From contig CBDETN010000022.1 of assembly GCA_965242915.1 (NCBI GenBank), forward strand, positions 77,926-141,925: a stretch of DNA of 64,000 nt, written 5' to 3'. How positions within the stretch are numbered: the first letter of the stretch is position 1; every line of letters starts with the position of its first letter. This DNA comes from CAJXII01 sp965242915 (GTDB taxonomy: Bacteria > Campylobacterota > Campylobacteria > Campylobacterales > Arcobacteraceae). The position numbers and the translations under genes are program-made. Under the pieces are notes generated by a model. The model was not told the origin of the DNA. It searched no databases and saw only the letters and a list, made by a program, of their open reading frames with translations. Shown here in pieces: positions 23,984-33,559 of this stretch.

Positions 23984-25073
23984 AGTTTTTATAACTAGTA
24001 CATCTTCGATTAGTTGTGCGGGAAAGAATAATATTGAGTTGTTTGAAAATATTTGCACTTCTAATAGCGGTATAACTAGAGAAGAAAATTATTTTCATAA
24101 TTCAATTCCTGCTATTGGAAAAATAAAATCACAGAATACATTTTATGAAAATCTGATTGTTCAATGTCAAAATATTTTAGATAACAGCTCTCTTATAAGC
24201 TTTAAAGATACAATTTTAATAATTGGATCTTCAGTTGGCGGAATGAGTGCAACTGAAGAGATTTTTTTTAAATCAAACAATTACAAAGATATAAATCCAC
24301 AAATGCACAATATAGATGCTATAGCTTATATTTTAAAACAAAAGTTTGATTTTTACGATGATATTTCATTTTCAACAGCTTGTACCTCTAGTGCAAATGC
24401 AATAGGATATGCTTATGAAGTTTTAGAAAAAGGTATTTATAAAAACGCCTTAGTTATTGGTGTTGATTCATTATGCCAAACAACAGTCGGTGGATTTTTA
24501 TCTCTTGGTGTTTTATCTTCAAACCGATGTAAACCTTTTGATAAAAAAAGAGATGGGATGAATGTATCTGAAGCAATTGCCTGTTTACTTTTGGAAACAA
24601 CTAAAAAAGAAGATTCTGTTGAAGTTTGTGGAGTTGGATACAGTAGTGATGCCTATCATATGACTCAACCTCATCCAGACGGTGCAAGAACTGCTATGAT
24701 AAATGCTCTAAAAACTGCAAATATACAGCCAGACCAAATCAACTATATAAATGCACACGGAACAGGAACAATAGCAAATGATACTTCCGAAGCAAATGCC
24801 ATTTATTTAACTTTTCCCAGCAAACCTTATGTAAGTTCTACTAAATCTATAACAGGACATACTTTAGGAGCTGCAGGTGCAATAGAAGCTATTATATCAT
24901 ATATGATTATACAAAATCAAACTATCCCTGCAAACAGTTTTTTAGAAGAACCTGAAAATGAAGAGATAAATTTTTCAACTCAAACTATAAAAAGTGATGT
25001 AAATTATGTACTTAGCAATTCTTTTGCTTTTGGTGGAAATAATTGCAGTTTAGTATTTGGAAAAGCAATATGA
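23967..25073 (+). CDS. Beta-ketoacyl-ACP synthase (FabF-like) of the aryl-polyene-like cluster
   Basis: The 368-aa condensing enzyme has the complete Cys-His-His triad: C139 in STACTSSAN, H264 in NAHGTGT, H298 in TGHTLGAAGA, with K293. NSFAFGGNN closes the fold. It is smaller than housekeeping FabF (about 410 aa) and resembles the ketosynthases of aryl polyene and type II polyketide clusters. It overlaps both the ACP and the next gene. Confidence 0.92.
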   Translation: MQIKNKVFITSTSSISCAGKNNIELFENICTSNSGITREENYFHNSIPAIGKIKSQNTFYENLIVQCQNILDNSSLISFKDTILIIGSSVGGMSATEEIFFKSNNYKDINPQMHNIDAIAYILKQKFDFYDDISFSTACTSSANAIGYAYEVLEKGIYKNALVIGVDSLCQTTVGGFLSLGVLSSNRCKPFDKKRDGMNVSEAIACLLLETTKKEDSVEVCGVGYSSDAYHMTQPHPDGARTAMINALKTANIQPDQINYINAHGTGTIANDTSEANAIYLTFPSKPYVSSTKSITGHTLGAAGAIEAIISYMIIQNQTIPANSFLEEPENEEINFSTQTIKSDVNYVLSNSFAFGGNNCSLVFGKAI

Positions 25074-25714
25074 AGATAAATTTAGAGATACTTGACAGTG
25101 CATATATCTATGCGCCAACACAAATAGAAGAGTTAAATACAAAAGAGTTAGTTCCTAAAATGGTTACCCGAAGAAGATTAACAAGAGCTGCTAAAATTGC
25201 TGTTTATCTGGCGGACAAAGTATCTTTTGACGATGGAAGAATTATTTATGGCAATAGTTATGGGGAACCATTATCAACTTCTAGTATATTAAACAGTATA
25301 AATCAAAAAGAATCAATTAGTCCTACAGTCTTTCAAAATTCTGTATATAATACTGCAGTATCTTACTTCTCTATGCTGACAAATAATAAAAATGAAATTA
25401 TGACTATATCAAGTGGAGACAATACCTCTTTAAATATTTTAAAAGCAGGAGCGATTAAAGCACTTGACGGCGATACTATCCTTTTACTTGCAATAGAAAC
25501 TTTAAACATAGAGAATATTAATGAATTAAATAATTGTATTGACTTTTTGGAATGCGGAGTTGTCTTAAAAGTAAAAATAACCAATAAAGATTCAAATATT
25601 GATTTTATAGACTTATCAAATGAACAAAATTTCCCAATATCACTTGTGCATATGATAAATATTGCACAAAACTTTAAACAAACCAGCTCAAATATTGTAG
25701 AAATTTTAATATAG
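25070..25714 (+). CDS. Beta-ketoacyl synthase-like protein, chain-length-factor type
   Basis: The start at 25070 uses an ATGA overlap with the ketosynthase stop. The 214-aa product matches the short ketosynthase N-terminal-like proteins that partner a ketosynthase in aryl polyene clusters. The nucleophile loop reads TISSGDNTSLN, with no cysteine at the expected place, so it should be catalytically dead and act as a chain-length factor. N-terminal MVTRRRLTRAAK is a typical feature of this group. Confidence 0.75.
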   Translation: MKINLEILDSAYIYAPTQIEELNTKELVPKMVTRRRLTRAAKIAVYLADKVSFDDGRIIYGNSYGEPLSTSSILNSINQKESISPTVFQNSVYNTAVSYFSMLTNNKNEIMTISSGDNTSLNILKAGAIKALDGDTILLLAIETLNIENINELNNCIDFLECGVVLKVKITNKDSNIDFIDLSNEQNFPISLVHMINIAQNFKQTSSNIVEILI

Positions 25715-25722
25715 AAATAGTT

Positions 25723-26505
25723 TTAAAAAATATAACTAACAGCCATCCCATAAAAAAGTGCATCATTTTGATTTACTAGCGGCGAATCTATAAATTCTGC
25801 ATTATTAAGATTATAATATCGAACAAAAGCACCATACCAAATATTATCTTGCGAATATGTCAACCCAATAGTATTTTTCCATCCTCCATAACCATCCTTA
25901 CTATGATATTCTGTTCTATTTACTGTTACATCTTTTAAAGTTACTTCATAAAAATAGTTATGATATTTTTTCGTTGCAAAAGTTGGTCCGGTACTTAACT
26001 CTAATTGTATATAGTTATCAAAATAATAATTTAAATACAAATTAGGATTAGTAATATAACCTTTTTGATGCATATTTGGAAAATCAACAGACCATACAGA
26101 TCTAATTGGCAATTCCATACTTATATAACTTTGATTATCTGTAAAATGAAATAATTTATATATAAAGTTTGGACCGATTTCAAGTGTCGGGTCTAGTTGT
26201 TCCATATTGTATCTAAGCGAATTAGAATCACTTTTAACAGGAAGTGTACCGCTAAAACTTAAATCTATATCAAAATCTTTACTTTGGTACAGATGATTAA
26301 ATATCATATTTTTTTCAATAGTTAAATTTTCACTATCATAGTAAATATATGGATATGGAAAAATATATTGTTTTTGTCTGGATGAACCGATATATTCAGG
26401 TACTGATATAAAACTAAATCCAGCTCCCAACTTTAATTGATTTGTTTGTTTAGCTTGTAATTGATTTAACAAAATAGCTAAAACAACAAATAGTATTTTT
26501 AACAT
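25723..26505 (-). CDS. MipA/OmpV family outer-membrane protein
   Basis: The 260-aa protein has a signal peptide (about 1-18) and a beta-barrel with the MipA/OmpV hallmark near the start: PEYIGSSRQKQYIFPYPYIYY. It ends in an aromatic residue (VSYIF). It is transcribed against the ACP-KS operon and directly after the methyltransferase gene, with a one-base gap. It may be a surface partner for the cluster's product, or simply a neighbour. Confidence 0.8.
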   Translation of the reverse strand: MLKILFVVLAILLNQLQAKQTNQLKLGAGFSFISVPEYIGSSRQKQYIFPYPYIYYDSENLTIEKNMIFNHLYQSKDFDIDLSFSGTLPVKSDSNSLRYNMEQLDPTLEIGPNFIYKLFHFTDNQSYISMELPIRSVWSVDFPNMHQKGYITNPNLYLNYYFDNYIQLELSTGPTFATKKYHNYFYEVTLKDVTVNRTEYHSKDGYGGWKNTIGLTYSQDNIWYGAFVRYYNLNNAEFIDSPLVNQNDALFYGMAVSYIF

Positions 26506-26506
26506 A

Positions 26507-27574
26507 TTATTTACAAATCAATATACTTTGACAAATTCCGACATTGTCAATCTCTTCCACAACTTCTAACCCTGCTTTATTTATGTAATTAATCATATCT
26601 GTTGAATTAAACATTTTGCTGTAGCCGTTTGCCATAGCAGTAAAATATGGAGAAGTATTTATAATACAATATGCTCCAGTTTCAACCCTTTGCTTATCCC
26701 ATAGTGGTTCCATTATATATATGCGAGAATTTGTATTCATAGAATTTTTAATACGCTTTAATAAATTCACAATATCTTCTTCCTTAAAACAATCAAGAAA
26801 TTGACTCATCCAAATAATATCATATCCACTTGGGAGCTCTTTTGTATCATCAAGAACATTAATTGGTATAAAATTTACTTGGGTCTGAACATTTGCTTTT
26901 TTAATACTCTGCTTTGCCAACTTGATCTGTTGTGGCAAATCAGCAATAGTAATATTGATATTCTTATTTTTTGTTGCCAAACGAATAGCAAACTTACCGG
27001 TATTGCCACCGATATCTAAAATACTTTCAGGATTGTTTTTTAGCAATATTTCAATTGCTTCATCAAACGCTGAATCAGAATAATAATGGTCAAACTCAAA
27101 CCAGCTTTTTTGTGCTTTTGGTGGTAAAGATGAAAGAGCAGGATAAATTGTATCCCAATTGCCAAATACTTTTAGACCTTCAGCTTTGGTATTTTTAACA
27201 GCTTCATCCAAATAATAAAGACCTTGATAATTTACATAATGATTATAATTCATATTAATTTTTGTCATCTCATCTTTAAGTAAAAAATATCCTGTTTTTG
27301 TAATAAAATATTTATCATTTACAACTTTTACAATATCAGCACTTAGTGAAGTCTCTATTAATGTTTGTACACCATATGTTGTTAACTTAACTTCTTTAGC
27401 AATTTCATTTATTGTTAATCCTGTTTTATCATTATCATAAATAGTATCTAAAATACCTAAGTCTCTCATTGATTTTGCAACTTGGAATATTATAGGAGCA
27501 AATGCAATTTTTTGAGCTTCATACTGAGCTTCTCTTGCTGTTTTAGTATCATTGTTTTGGAAAAAGTTATTCAT
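26507..27574 (-). CDS. SAM-dependent O-methyltransferase with N-terminal winged helix
   Basis: The 355-aa protein has an N-terminal dimerisation/winged-helix region (about 15-90, LTINEIAKEVKLTTYGVQTLIE) and a Rossmann methyltransferase domain with SAM motif ILDIGGNTGKFAIRLA (about residues 190-205). It resembles the acetylserotonin/hydroxyindole O-methyltransferase group. In aryl polyene pathways a methyltransferase modifies the aromatic head, which fits the position between the KS and ammonia-lyase operons. Confidence 0.82.
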   Translation of the reverse strand: MNNFFQNNDTKTAREAQYEAQKIAFAPIIFQVAKSMRDLGILDTIYDNDKTGLTINEIAKEVKLTTYGVQTLIETSLSADIVKVVNDKYFITKTGYFLLKDEMTKINMNYNHYVNYQGLYYLDEAVKNTKAEGLKVFGNWDTIYPALSSLPPKAQKSWFEFDHYYSDSAFDEAIEILLKNNPESILDIGGNTGKFAIRLATKNKNINITIADLPQQIKLAKQSIKKANVQTQVNFIPINVLDDTKELPSGYDIIWMSQFLDCFKEEDIVNLLKRIKNSMNTNSRIYIMEPLWDKQRVETGAYCIINTSPYFTAMANGYSKMFNSTDMINYINKAGLEVVEEIDNVGICQSILICK

Positions 27575-27680
27575 ATGTGCCTGCTATTAATAGTTTTAAT
27601 AATTTTAGTTTAATTTTGATAAAATATCCCTTGTAGAAAGAAAGAATCGGTATTATTTTAATAAATAATTTATATCAATA

Positions 27681-27709
27681 TTGCTCAGATTTTTACAAAT
27701 AGATATAAT
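27681..27709 (+). promoter_or_regulatory. Probable promoter of the glycosyltransferase-to-AMP-ligase operon
   Basis: TTGCTC (27681-27686) and TATAAT (27704-27709) are 17 bases apart, 30 bases before the glycosyltransferase start. The gap also separates it from the divergent methyltransferase gene. Confidence 0.6.
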
Positions 27710-27738
27710 ATCAAAACTATAAATAAGTGAAATAAAAT

Positions 27739-28464
27739 ATGAATCAAAATAAAATTATAATAATAATTCCCACATATAACAATCCTAAAACTATCAAAGA
27801 AGTAGTTTTTGATGTTATAAATCATAACTATGAAGTGATGGTCGTAGATGATGGTTCTGATATCCCTATACAAGATTTATTTTCTAATGATGAACAAAAA
27901 AGTGTTTATTTTGTAAGACATGAGGTAAATCTTGGTAAAGGTGAAGCTATAATTAGTGGAACCAAAAAAGCTAAAGAGTTAGGTTTTACTCATGTTCTGA
28001 GTATTGATGGTGATGGTCAGCATTTAGCATCTCAAGCAACGAAATTAATAGATATATGTGATGGTGATGAAATTATAATAGGTGCTAGAAACTTTGACTT
28101 AGAACATGTACCAAATGGAAGTAAATTTGGAAGATGGTTTAGTAATATGTGGGCTTGCTGGGATACGGGGCAAGTTATTACAGATTCACTTTCAGGATAT
28201 AGAATATATCCAATATCAATATTAAATCTTCCAATAAAAACTTCAAGATATGACTGGGAGATGGAAGTTCTTGTAAGGCATGCAGATGCCGGGGAAAATA
28301 TCAAAGAGGTTATTATAGAGTGTTATTATCCAACCCCTGAAGAAAGAGTTAGTCATTTTAAGAAATTTCAAGATACTATAGCTATAGTTTGGGTACATAT
28401 TCAAATTTTACCATTTAAATGGCCAAGATTTATTTTAAATAGAATAATTGGGAATAATAAGTAA
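27739..28464 (+). CDS. Family 2 glycosyltransferase
   Basis: The 241-aa GT-A protein has IIIPTYNNPKTIKEV at the N-terminus, the nucleotide-binding VVDDGSD and the metal-binding SIDGDGQH. No membrane helix is apparent. Glycosyltransferases fused or adjacent to an acyltransferase are regular members of aryl polyene clusters, where they are thought to build the glyco-lipid anchor. The next gene starts seven bases after its stop. Confidence 0.88.
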   Translation: MNQNKIIIIIPTYNNPKTIKEVVFDVINHNYEVMVVDDGSDIPIQDLFSNDEQKSVYFVRHEVNLGKGEAIISGTKKAKELGFTHVLSIDGDGQHLASQATKLIDICDGDEIIIGARNFDLEHVPNGSKFGRWFSNMWACWDTGQVITDSLSGYRIYPISILNLPIKTSRYDWEMEVLVRHADAGENIKEVIIECYYPTPEERVSHFKKFQDTIAIVWVHIQILPFKWPRFILNRIIGNNK

Positions 28465-28470
28465 ACAGTA

Positions 28471-29325
28471 ATGAGAACACAACAAAGAGGAAGTGGATGG
28501 AGTATAAAGTTAGCGTTTAATTTATATAAATTTTTAGGATATAAGTTTATATATTACCTTATGTATCCAGTAACTTTTTTTTACTTTATATTTGCATCAA
28601 ATGTAAAGGATGCTTTAAAAATATATTATAAACATTTGAATATTAAATTTACAAATAAAATATATTATGAACATTTACGCCTCTTTGCAATTTGTATGAT
28701 TGATAGATTTATATCAAAAATGGATATTCAAAACTATACTTTTAAATTTGATGATGAAGATACACCATCAGCTATTTTAAATGATGGAGCTATTTTATTA
28801 TTTTCACATTTTGGTGGATGGGCGGCATCTGTAAACTCTGCAAATGTTAAAAATAAAATAAATGTAGTGATGAGAGAAACTATGATGGGTGAAATTAAAG
28901 AGATAGAAAATTCTATTGAAACAAAATCAAATACAAATATCATAGATTTAAGCAGTGGAACATTAAGCGTTTCAATTCAAATTGCAAATGCATTACTAAA
29001 AAATGAAGTTGTAGCAATTATGGGGGATAGATCAGCAAATAAAAAAGCAGAGATAGAGATAGAATTTTTAGGTGAAATGGCAAGATTCAATAAAAATCCA
29101 TTTCAAATAGCATATAAGACTCACAAACCGATACTTGTTTATTTTATTATACTAACAGGAATACAAGAGTATAAAATAGAGTGGATTAAAATCGATATGG
29201 ATACAACTTTAACAGAACAAGAGGCTGTCCTAAAGGGACTACAAACTTATATAAAAAAATATGAAGAGATTATAAAAATTTATCCAAACCAATGGCTGAA
29301 TTTTTATGATTTTTGGGAGAAATAA
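28471..29325 (+). CDS. Lysophospholipid acyltransferase family protein (LpxL/HtrB-like)
   Basis: The 284-aa protein has an N-terminal hydrophobic segment (about 25-45) and an acyltransferase core with SHFGGWAAS (catalytic-histidine motif) and IMGDRSANKKAEIEIEF. It resembles LpxL/HtrB-type acyltransferases found in aryl polyene clusters. It probably attaches the ACP-bound acyl chain to a membrane acceptor. The stop and the lyase start overlap (TAATG). Confidence 0.85.
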   Translation: MRTQQRGSGWSIKLAFNLYKFLGYKFIYYLMYPVTFFYFIFASNVKDALKIYYKHLNIKFTNKIYYEHLRLFAICMIDRFISKMDIQNYTFKFDDEDTPSAILNDGAILLFSHFGGWAASVNSANVKNKINVVMRETMMGEIKEIENSIETKSNTNIIDLSSGTLSVSIQIANALLKNEVVAIMGDRSANKKAEIEIEFLGEMARFNKNPFQIAYKTHKPILVYFIILTGIQEYKIEWIKIDMDTTLTEQEAVLKGLQTYIKKYEEIIKIYPNQWLNFYDFWEK

Positions 29326-30845
29326 TGCAATTAAGAATAGACAAAAGATATATCTCATTAGAAGAAATAAGCAATGTAAGTGATATAAAGATATCTGATG
29401 ATAAAAAGTTTATAACATTTATAAATCATACACATGATTTTATGATGGATACTATTAAGCAAGGTAAACCTATATATGGTATCACAACAGGATATGGAGA
29501 TAGTGGTAAGAACTATGTAAACTATGAAGATGCAGCAACGCTTCAAACAAATCTGTTTCGTTTTCACGGTTGTGGTATAGGGGTAAATTTAAGTTATGAG
29601 GTATGCAGATATGCAGTTATTTGCAGAACCATATCTTTAAGCAAAGCTCGTTCCGGCGTGTCTATAAATCTTTTGCATAGATTAGAGATGTTAATTCAAA
29701 AAGATATTATTCCTGTAATCCCTTCGCAAGGTTCAGTGGGAGCTAGTGGAGATTTGACACCACTTTCTTATATTGCTGCTGTTATTGCCGGGGAGAGAGA
29801 AGTATATTATAAAGGTGAGATAAAAGATGTGATGGAAGTTTATAATGAACTAAATATCACACCTTATACATTTGAACCAAAAGAAGCATTAGCTATTATG
29901 AACGGTACAACTATTATGAGTGCAATTGCACTTAAAGCCATTGAGGAGTTTGAAGTGATTTTAAACTCTATGGAATCTTATGTTGCCGGTATGTTCGAAG
30001 TATTATTAGGGGATGATACTCCCATAGCTGATTTTGTACATGATTCTAAACCATTTAGCGGACAAATAAAAGCTGCTAAAAATATTCAAACTAAAATTAG
30101 CGGCTCTAAACTAACTCATGGAAGAGATGACAGATATGATAAATTTTTTGCTGACAATCATCTAAATATTCAAGATACATATTCTATGAGATGTGCCCCG
30201 CAAGTTTTAGGTGTGATTAGAGACAATTTGGAAATTTCTAAAAATTGGGTAGAAACTGAGATAAACTCTGTAAATGACAATCCATTGATAGATGGTGAAA
30301 ATAAAATTATTTATACTTCTGGAAACTTTTATGGAGGATATGTAGCTCATGCTATGGATACACTTAAAATTTGTGCTGCTAATTTGGCTGATTTGCTAGA
30401 TAAAGAGTTTGCACTTTTAGTTGACCATAAATTCAATCGTGGATTGGGTGAGAATCTAAAGCTTTCTAAAGAGCCATTTTTTCACGGATTTAAAGCTATG
30501 CAAATAAGTTTAAGTTCGCTTAGTGCTGATGTGATAAAAAATACAACAGCAGCTTCAATTCACTCACGACCAACCGAATCATTAAATCAAGATAAAGTAT
30601 CTATGGGAACAACCGCTGCTAATGATTTTGCAAAAATGATACCGGATTTACATAATATGTTATCAATAGCATTTATAGGTATGGCACAAGCTGTTGATAT
30701 TAGAGGGGCAGATCAAGTATCTCCGCATCTTAAAAATATCCATGATGTTACAAGAACTATCATTGAACCGCTTTTAGAAGATAGAAGAATGGATGGGGAT
30801 ATAAAAAATATTAAAGTTCTTATCAAAGATGGGAAGTTTATATAG
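29325..30845 (+). CDS. Aromatic amino acid ammonia-lyase (HAL/PAL/TAL family)
   Basis: The 506-aa protein forms the MIO cofactor from A140-S141-G142 in GSVGASGDLTPLSY and keeps the catalytic tyrosine in TTGYG (Y57). The pair that sets substrate choice (Ser-His in HAL, His-Leu in TAL, Phe-Leu in PAL) reads Phe-His (F80-H81) in my hand alignment, so the substrate is not clear. In this operon it most likely supplies cinnamate or coumarate as starter, with the AMP ligase activating it. I chose 29325 for the TAATG coupling with the acyltransferase. Confidence 0.88.
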   Translation: MQLRIDKRYISLEEISNVSDIKISDDKKFITFINHTHDFMMDTIKQGKPIYGITTGYGDSGKNYVNYEDAATLQTNLFRFHGCGIGVNLSYEVCRYAVICRTISLSKARSGVSINLLHRLEMLIQKDIIPVIPSQGSVGASGDLTPLSYIAAVIAGEREVYYKGEIKDVMEVYNELNITPYTFEPKEALAIMNGTTIMSAIALKAIEEFEVILNSMESYVAGMFEVLLGDDTPIADFVHDSKPFSGQIKAAKNIQTKISGSKLTHGRDDRYDKFFADNHLNIQDTYSMRCAPQVLGVIRDNLEISKNWVETEINSVNDNPLIDGENKIIYTSGNFYGGYVAHAMDTLKICAANLADLLDKEFALLVDHKFNRGLGENLKLSKEPFFHGFKAMQISLSSLSADVIKNTTAASIHSRPTESLNQDKVSMGTTAANDFAKMIPDLHNMLSIAFIGMAQAVDIRGADQVSPHLKNIHDVTRTIIEPLLEDRRMDGDIKNIKVLIKDGKFI

Positions 30846-30848
30846 ATA

Positions 30849-31550
30849 ATGAAAAAATTAAAAGTATTAGTAACAGGAGCAACGGGTTCAATAGGTCAAG
30901 CGATAGTTAAAGAATATTCTAAAAATGGGTATTTTGTTTATATCCATTATAATTCTAATATCTCAAAAGCCAATGAGCTTTTAGAGGAGATAAAAGATGG
31001 TAAACTTATAAGTTTTAATATGAGAGATAAAAATTCTATCAAAAATGCTTTAGAGGGGCTAGAGGTAGATGTCTTAATAAACAATGCGGGAATTATAAAA
31101 GACAATCTATTTTTCTTCCTCGAAGATGAACAATGGGAAGATGTGATAAATGTGAATTTAAATGCAAACTTTTATATCACTAAATTTATATCAAAAAGTA
31201 TGATGATGAACAAATGCGGCAGTATTGTAAATATTGCTTCAGTTTCTGGAATTTGCGGGAATAGCGGACAGGCAAATTATTCGGCTTCAAAAGGTGGAGT
31301 GATTGCATTTACTAAAACTTTGGCAATTGAACTGGGTCGTTATAATATCAGAGTAAATGCCTTAGCCCCTGGTATAATAGAATCCCAAATGATTGAAAAT
31401 CTTCCGAATATAAAAGAGTTAAAAAAATCAATCCCGCTTAAAAGATTTGGAAAAGTTGAAGAGGTGGCTAAGTGTGCTTATTTTATAGGTGTTGATGCTA
31501 CTTATGTAAGCGGTGAAGTTTTAAATATCAGCGGGGCGATGGTTAGATAG
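30849..31550 (+). CDS. 3-oxoacyl-ACP reductase (FabG-like)
   Basis: The 233-aa short-chain dehydrogenase has the cofactor motif TGATGSIGQAI, NNAG, the catalytic Ser in NIASVSG and YSASKGG with Tyr and Lys. It is expected to reduce the keto group after each condensation in the cluster. It lies three bases after the lyase gene. Confidence 0.9.
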   Translation: MKKLKVLVTGATGSIGQAIVKEYSKNGYFVYIHYNSNISKANELLEEIKDGKLISFNMRDKNSIKNALEGLEVDVLINNAGIIKDNLFFFLEDEQWEDVINVNLNANFYITKFISKSMMMNKCGSIVNIASVSGICGNSGQANYSASKGGVIAFTKTLAIELGRYNIRVNALAPGIIESQMIENLPNIKELKKSIPLKRFGKVEEVAKCAYFIGVDATYVSGEVLNISGAMVR

Positions 31551-31554
31551 TAAA

Positions 31555-31980
31555 ATGAGACTTGTATTATCTTTACTTTATGCCCCTGTTATATTCTTTT
31601 CTTTAAGATATTTTAATACAACCTTGGAAGAGGCTTTGATTTTAAAAGCCTTCCCATTAGTTCTATCATCCACAATAACTTTATTAATTTTACTCTCTTA
31701 TATTAAAAAAGAATCTATGATTTTATATTTTGCTAAAAAGTTTTCAAAAGAAGATATTTCAAAAGAGGAGCAAAAATATATTCATAAATCAACTCTGTTT
31801 TGGATAGGGGTAAGCTTAATAAATATTGTAATACATACAATCATATTCTTAGACACAAATGCAGATTTTTGGATTTTTTATAGTTCTATTGGGTGGTATT
31901 TCTTATTTATATTTGCGGGAATACTACAATTCTTACATAGAAAATTTGTGTTCTTGAAAATGATTAATATTGAAAATTGA
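31555..31980 (+). CDS. Small polytopic membrane protein of the aryl-polyene-like cluster
   Basis: The 141-aa protein has four predicted membrane helices (about 4-18, 31-50, 75-95, 105-125). Similar small membrane proteins accompany aryl polyene clusters, but I do not recognise the family. It overlaps the AMP-ligase gene by 11 bases and starts four bases after the ketoreductase. A role in handling or moving the product is only a guess. Confidence 0.7.
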   Translation: MRLVLSLLYAPVIFFSLRYFNTTLEEALILKAFPLVLSSTITLLILLSYIKKESMILYFAKKFSKEDISKEEQKYIHKSTLFWIGVSLINIVIHTIIFLDTNADFWIFYSSIGWYFLFIFAGILQFLHRKFVFLKMINIEN

Positions 31981-33148
31981 AATATTAAATGACAACGGTA
32001 CAGTTACCACTCATATCATAAAAAAAGATTCTCAAAATAAAGAAAAGAAAATAGATTTTATCAGTTCACAATCAAAAGAACAAAATGCTTTAAATATAAT
32101 AAATTCATATTACAATAATAACAAAGCGATATTGTTTGATGATACAAATAAAATTTTATCTGCAACAATAAGCAATCTAAATTTAGAAGAATTCAAAGAT
32201 AAAGATTTTTTAATGCTATTTTTTACAAGCGGCAGTACAGGAAATCCGGTTGGAGCATTAAAAATAAAACAAAATTTAGAAGATGAGGTTAAAGTTTTTA
32301 GTCAATTGGTAAAACAATATAATATAAAAAAAGTTATAGTTACCGTTCCTTTTATACATATTTATGGAACTTTAGTTGGGCTTTTGTATCCACTTTTAAA
32401 TGATATAGATATAATTTTAAAAGAGCATTTCTTACCTCATGATTTACTTGATATTATAGAAGATAACAGTTTGATAGTTACAACACCATTGTACATCAAA
32501 GCCTTAAATAAAATTGGTCATAAAAAAGATTTAAAATCATCTTTATTTATAAGTTCAACTGCACCGCTTGATAAGCAAAGTACTAGTGAATTTATAAATA
32601 AATTCAATACAAATATTATACAACTTTTTGGATCAACAGAAACTAGCGGGATTGCCTATAAACAAAACAATGAAGAGTTATGGACACCTTTAGATAAAGT
32701 TGAGATATCAGTAAATAAAGAGAATGAACTAAAAGTAAAATCTCCTTTTGTATCAAAAATTTTATATGAAAATGGTTTTAAAAATATAAATGGGGTTATG
32801 CAGACTTTTGATTATATTGAAATAAATAAAAACCGGTTTAAGCTGGTTGGCAGAAGTTCAAAAATACTTAAAATTGCAGGTAAAAGATACTCAACAGTAC
32901 AAATAGAAAATATATTAGAAGAGATTAGTGAAATTTCAAAAGCACTTGTTTTTGTAAATAATAATCATAATGATAAATTGCGGGATGAAATATTGGACAT
33001 AACTTTAGAGAGTCAAAAAGAATTTTCAAGCTTAGAGATTAAAAAAATTTTAAAATCTAAACTTTCAAATTTAAAGTTTTCTATAAAATTACATTATGTA
33101 GATAAAATACCTACAAATGCAATTGGTAAGAAATTAAAAGTAAATTAA
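31970..33148 (+). CDS. AMP-dependent acyl/aryl ligase, short form
   Basis: The 392-aa protein starts with TTG and belongs to the ANL superfamily: FFTSGSTGNP (P-loop-like motif), QLFGSTETSG (adenine/motif 5), LVGRSSKILKIAGKRYSTVQIE (hinge) and the catalytic lysine in PTNAIGKKLKVN at the C-terminus. It is shorter than the usual 500 aa because the N-terminal subdomain is reduced, as in the aryl polyene ligases. It should activate the aromatic starter made by the ammonia-lyase and load it on the ACP. No gene follows on this strand before a convergent lipoprotein gene. Confidence 0.85.
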   Translation: MKIEILNDNGTVTTHIIKKDSQNKEKKIDFISSQSKEQNALNIINSYYNNNKAILFDDTNKILSATISNLNLEEFKDKDFLMLFFTSGSTGNPVGALKIKQNLEDEVKVFSQLVKQYNIKKVIVTVPFIHIYGTLVGLLYPLLNDIDIILKEHFLPHDLLDIIEDNSLIVTTPLYIKALNKIGHKKDLKSSLFISSTAPLDKQSTSEFINKFNTNIIQLFGSTETSGIAYKQNNEELWTPLDKVEISVNKENELKVKSPFVSKILYENGFKNINGVMQTFDYIEINKNRFKLVGRSSKILKIAGKRYSTVQIENILEEISEISKALVFVNNNHNDKLRDEILDITLESQKEFSSLEIKKILKSKLSNLKFSIKLHYVDKIPTNAIGKKLKVN

Positions 33149-33157
33149 TCTTTATTA

Positions 33158-33559
33158 TTACTCAGCTAACATAGAAAGTCGAACATTAATTGCTTGTTCT
33201 AAGTTTTGAATCCAACTGTTGTAATTACTATGGATAGTATTTTTTTGAGCATCATATTTAAGATTTATACTATTTAAATAAGTGATACTATATTCAGTTT
33301 TATTATAATCTATTCTAACTACTGCTTGATGTGTTCTTAAGTTTATTGTAGCTTTAGCTTCACCATCTTTAACTTTTGTAATTATCCATCCCAATGATAC
33401 ACCTGCTCTTTTAATAGCTTTATAAATATCATCATTTGTAGAACTTTGCTTAACCTCTACTGGATTGTTTTGTATATTATACACTGATGCCGCTCCACAA
33501 CCTGTAAGTACCAGTAAAACTATACCAACTAAGCCACTTATTTTAAATAATTTTTTCAT
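33158..33559 (-). CDS. Small lipoprotein
   Basis: The 133-aa protein has a lipoprotein signal peptide (about 1-20) with lipobox LTGC and a small domain (about 40-130) with predicted alpha-beta pattern and the repeated pattern 'YKAIKRAGVSLGWIITKV'. Exact family unknown. It has a clear AAAGGAG ribosome site. It faces the AMP ligase of the cluster, so a functional link is not implied. Confidence 0.75.
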   Translation of the reverse strand: MKKLFKISGLVGIVLLVLTGCGAASVYNIQNNPVEVKQSSTNDDIYKAIKRAGVSLGWIITKVKDGEAKATINLRTHQAVVRIDYNKTEYSITYLNSINLKYDAQKNTIHSNYNSWIQNLEQAINVRLSMLAE

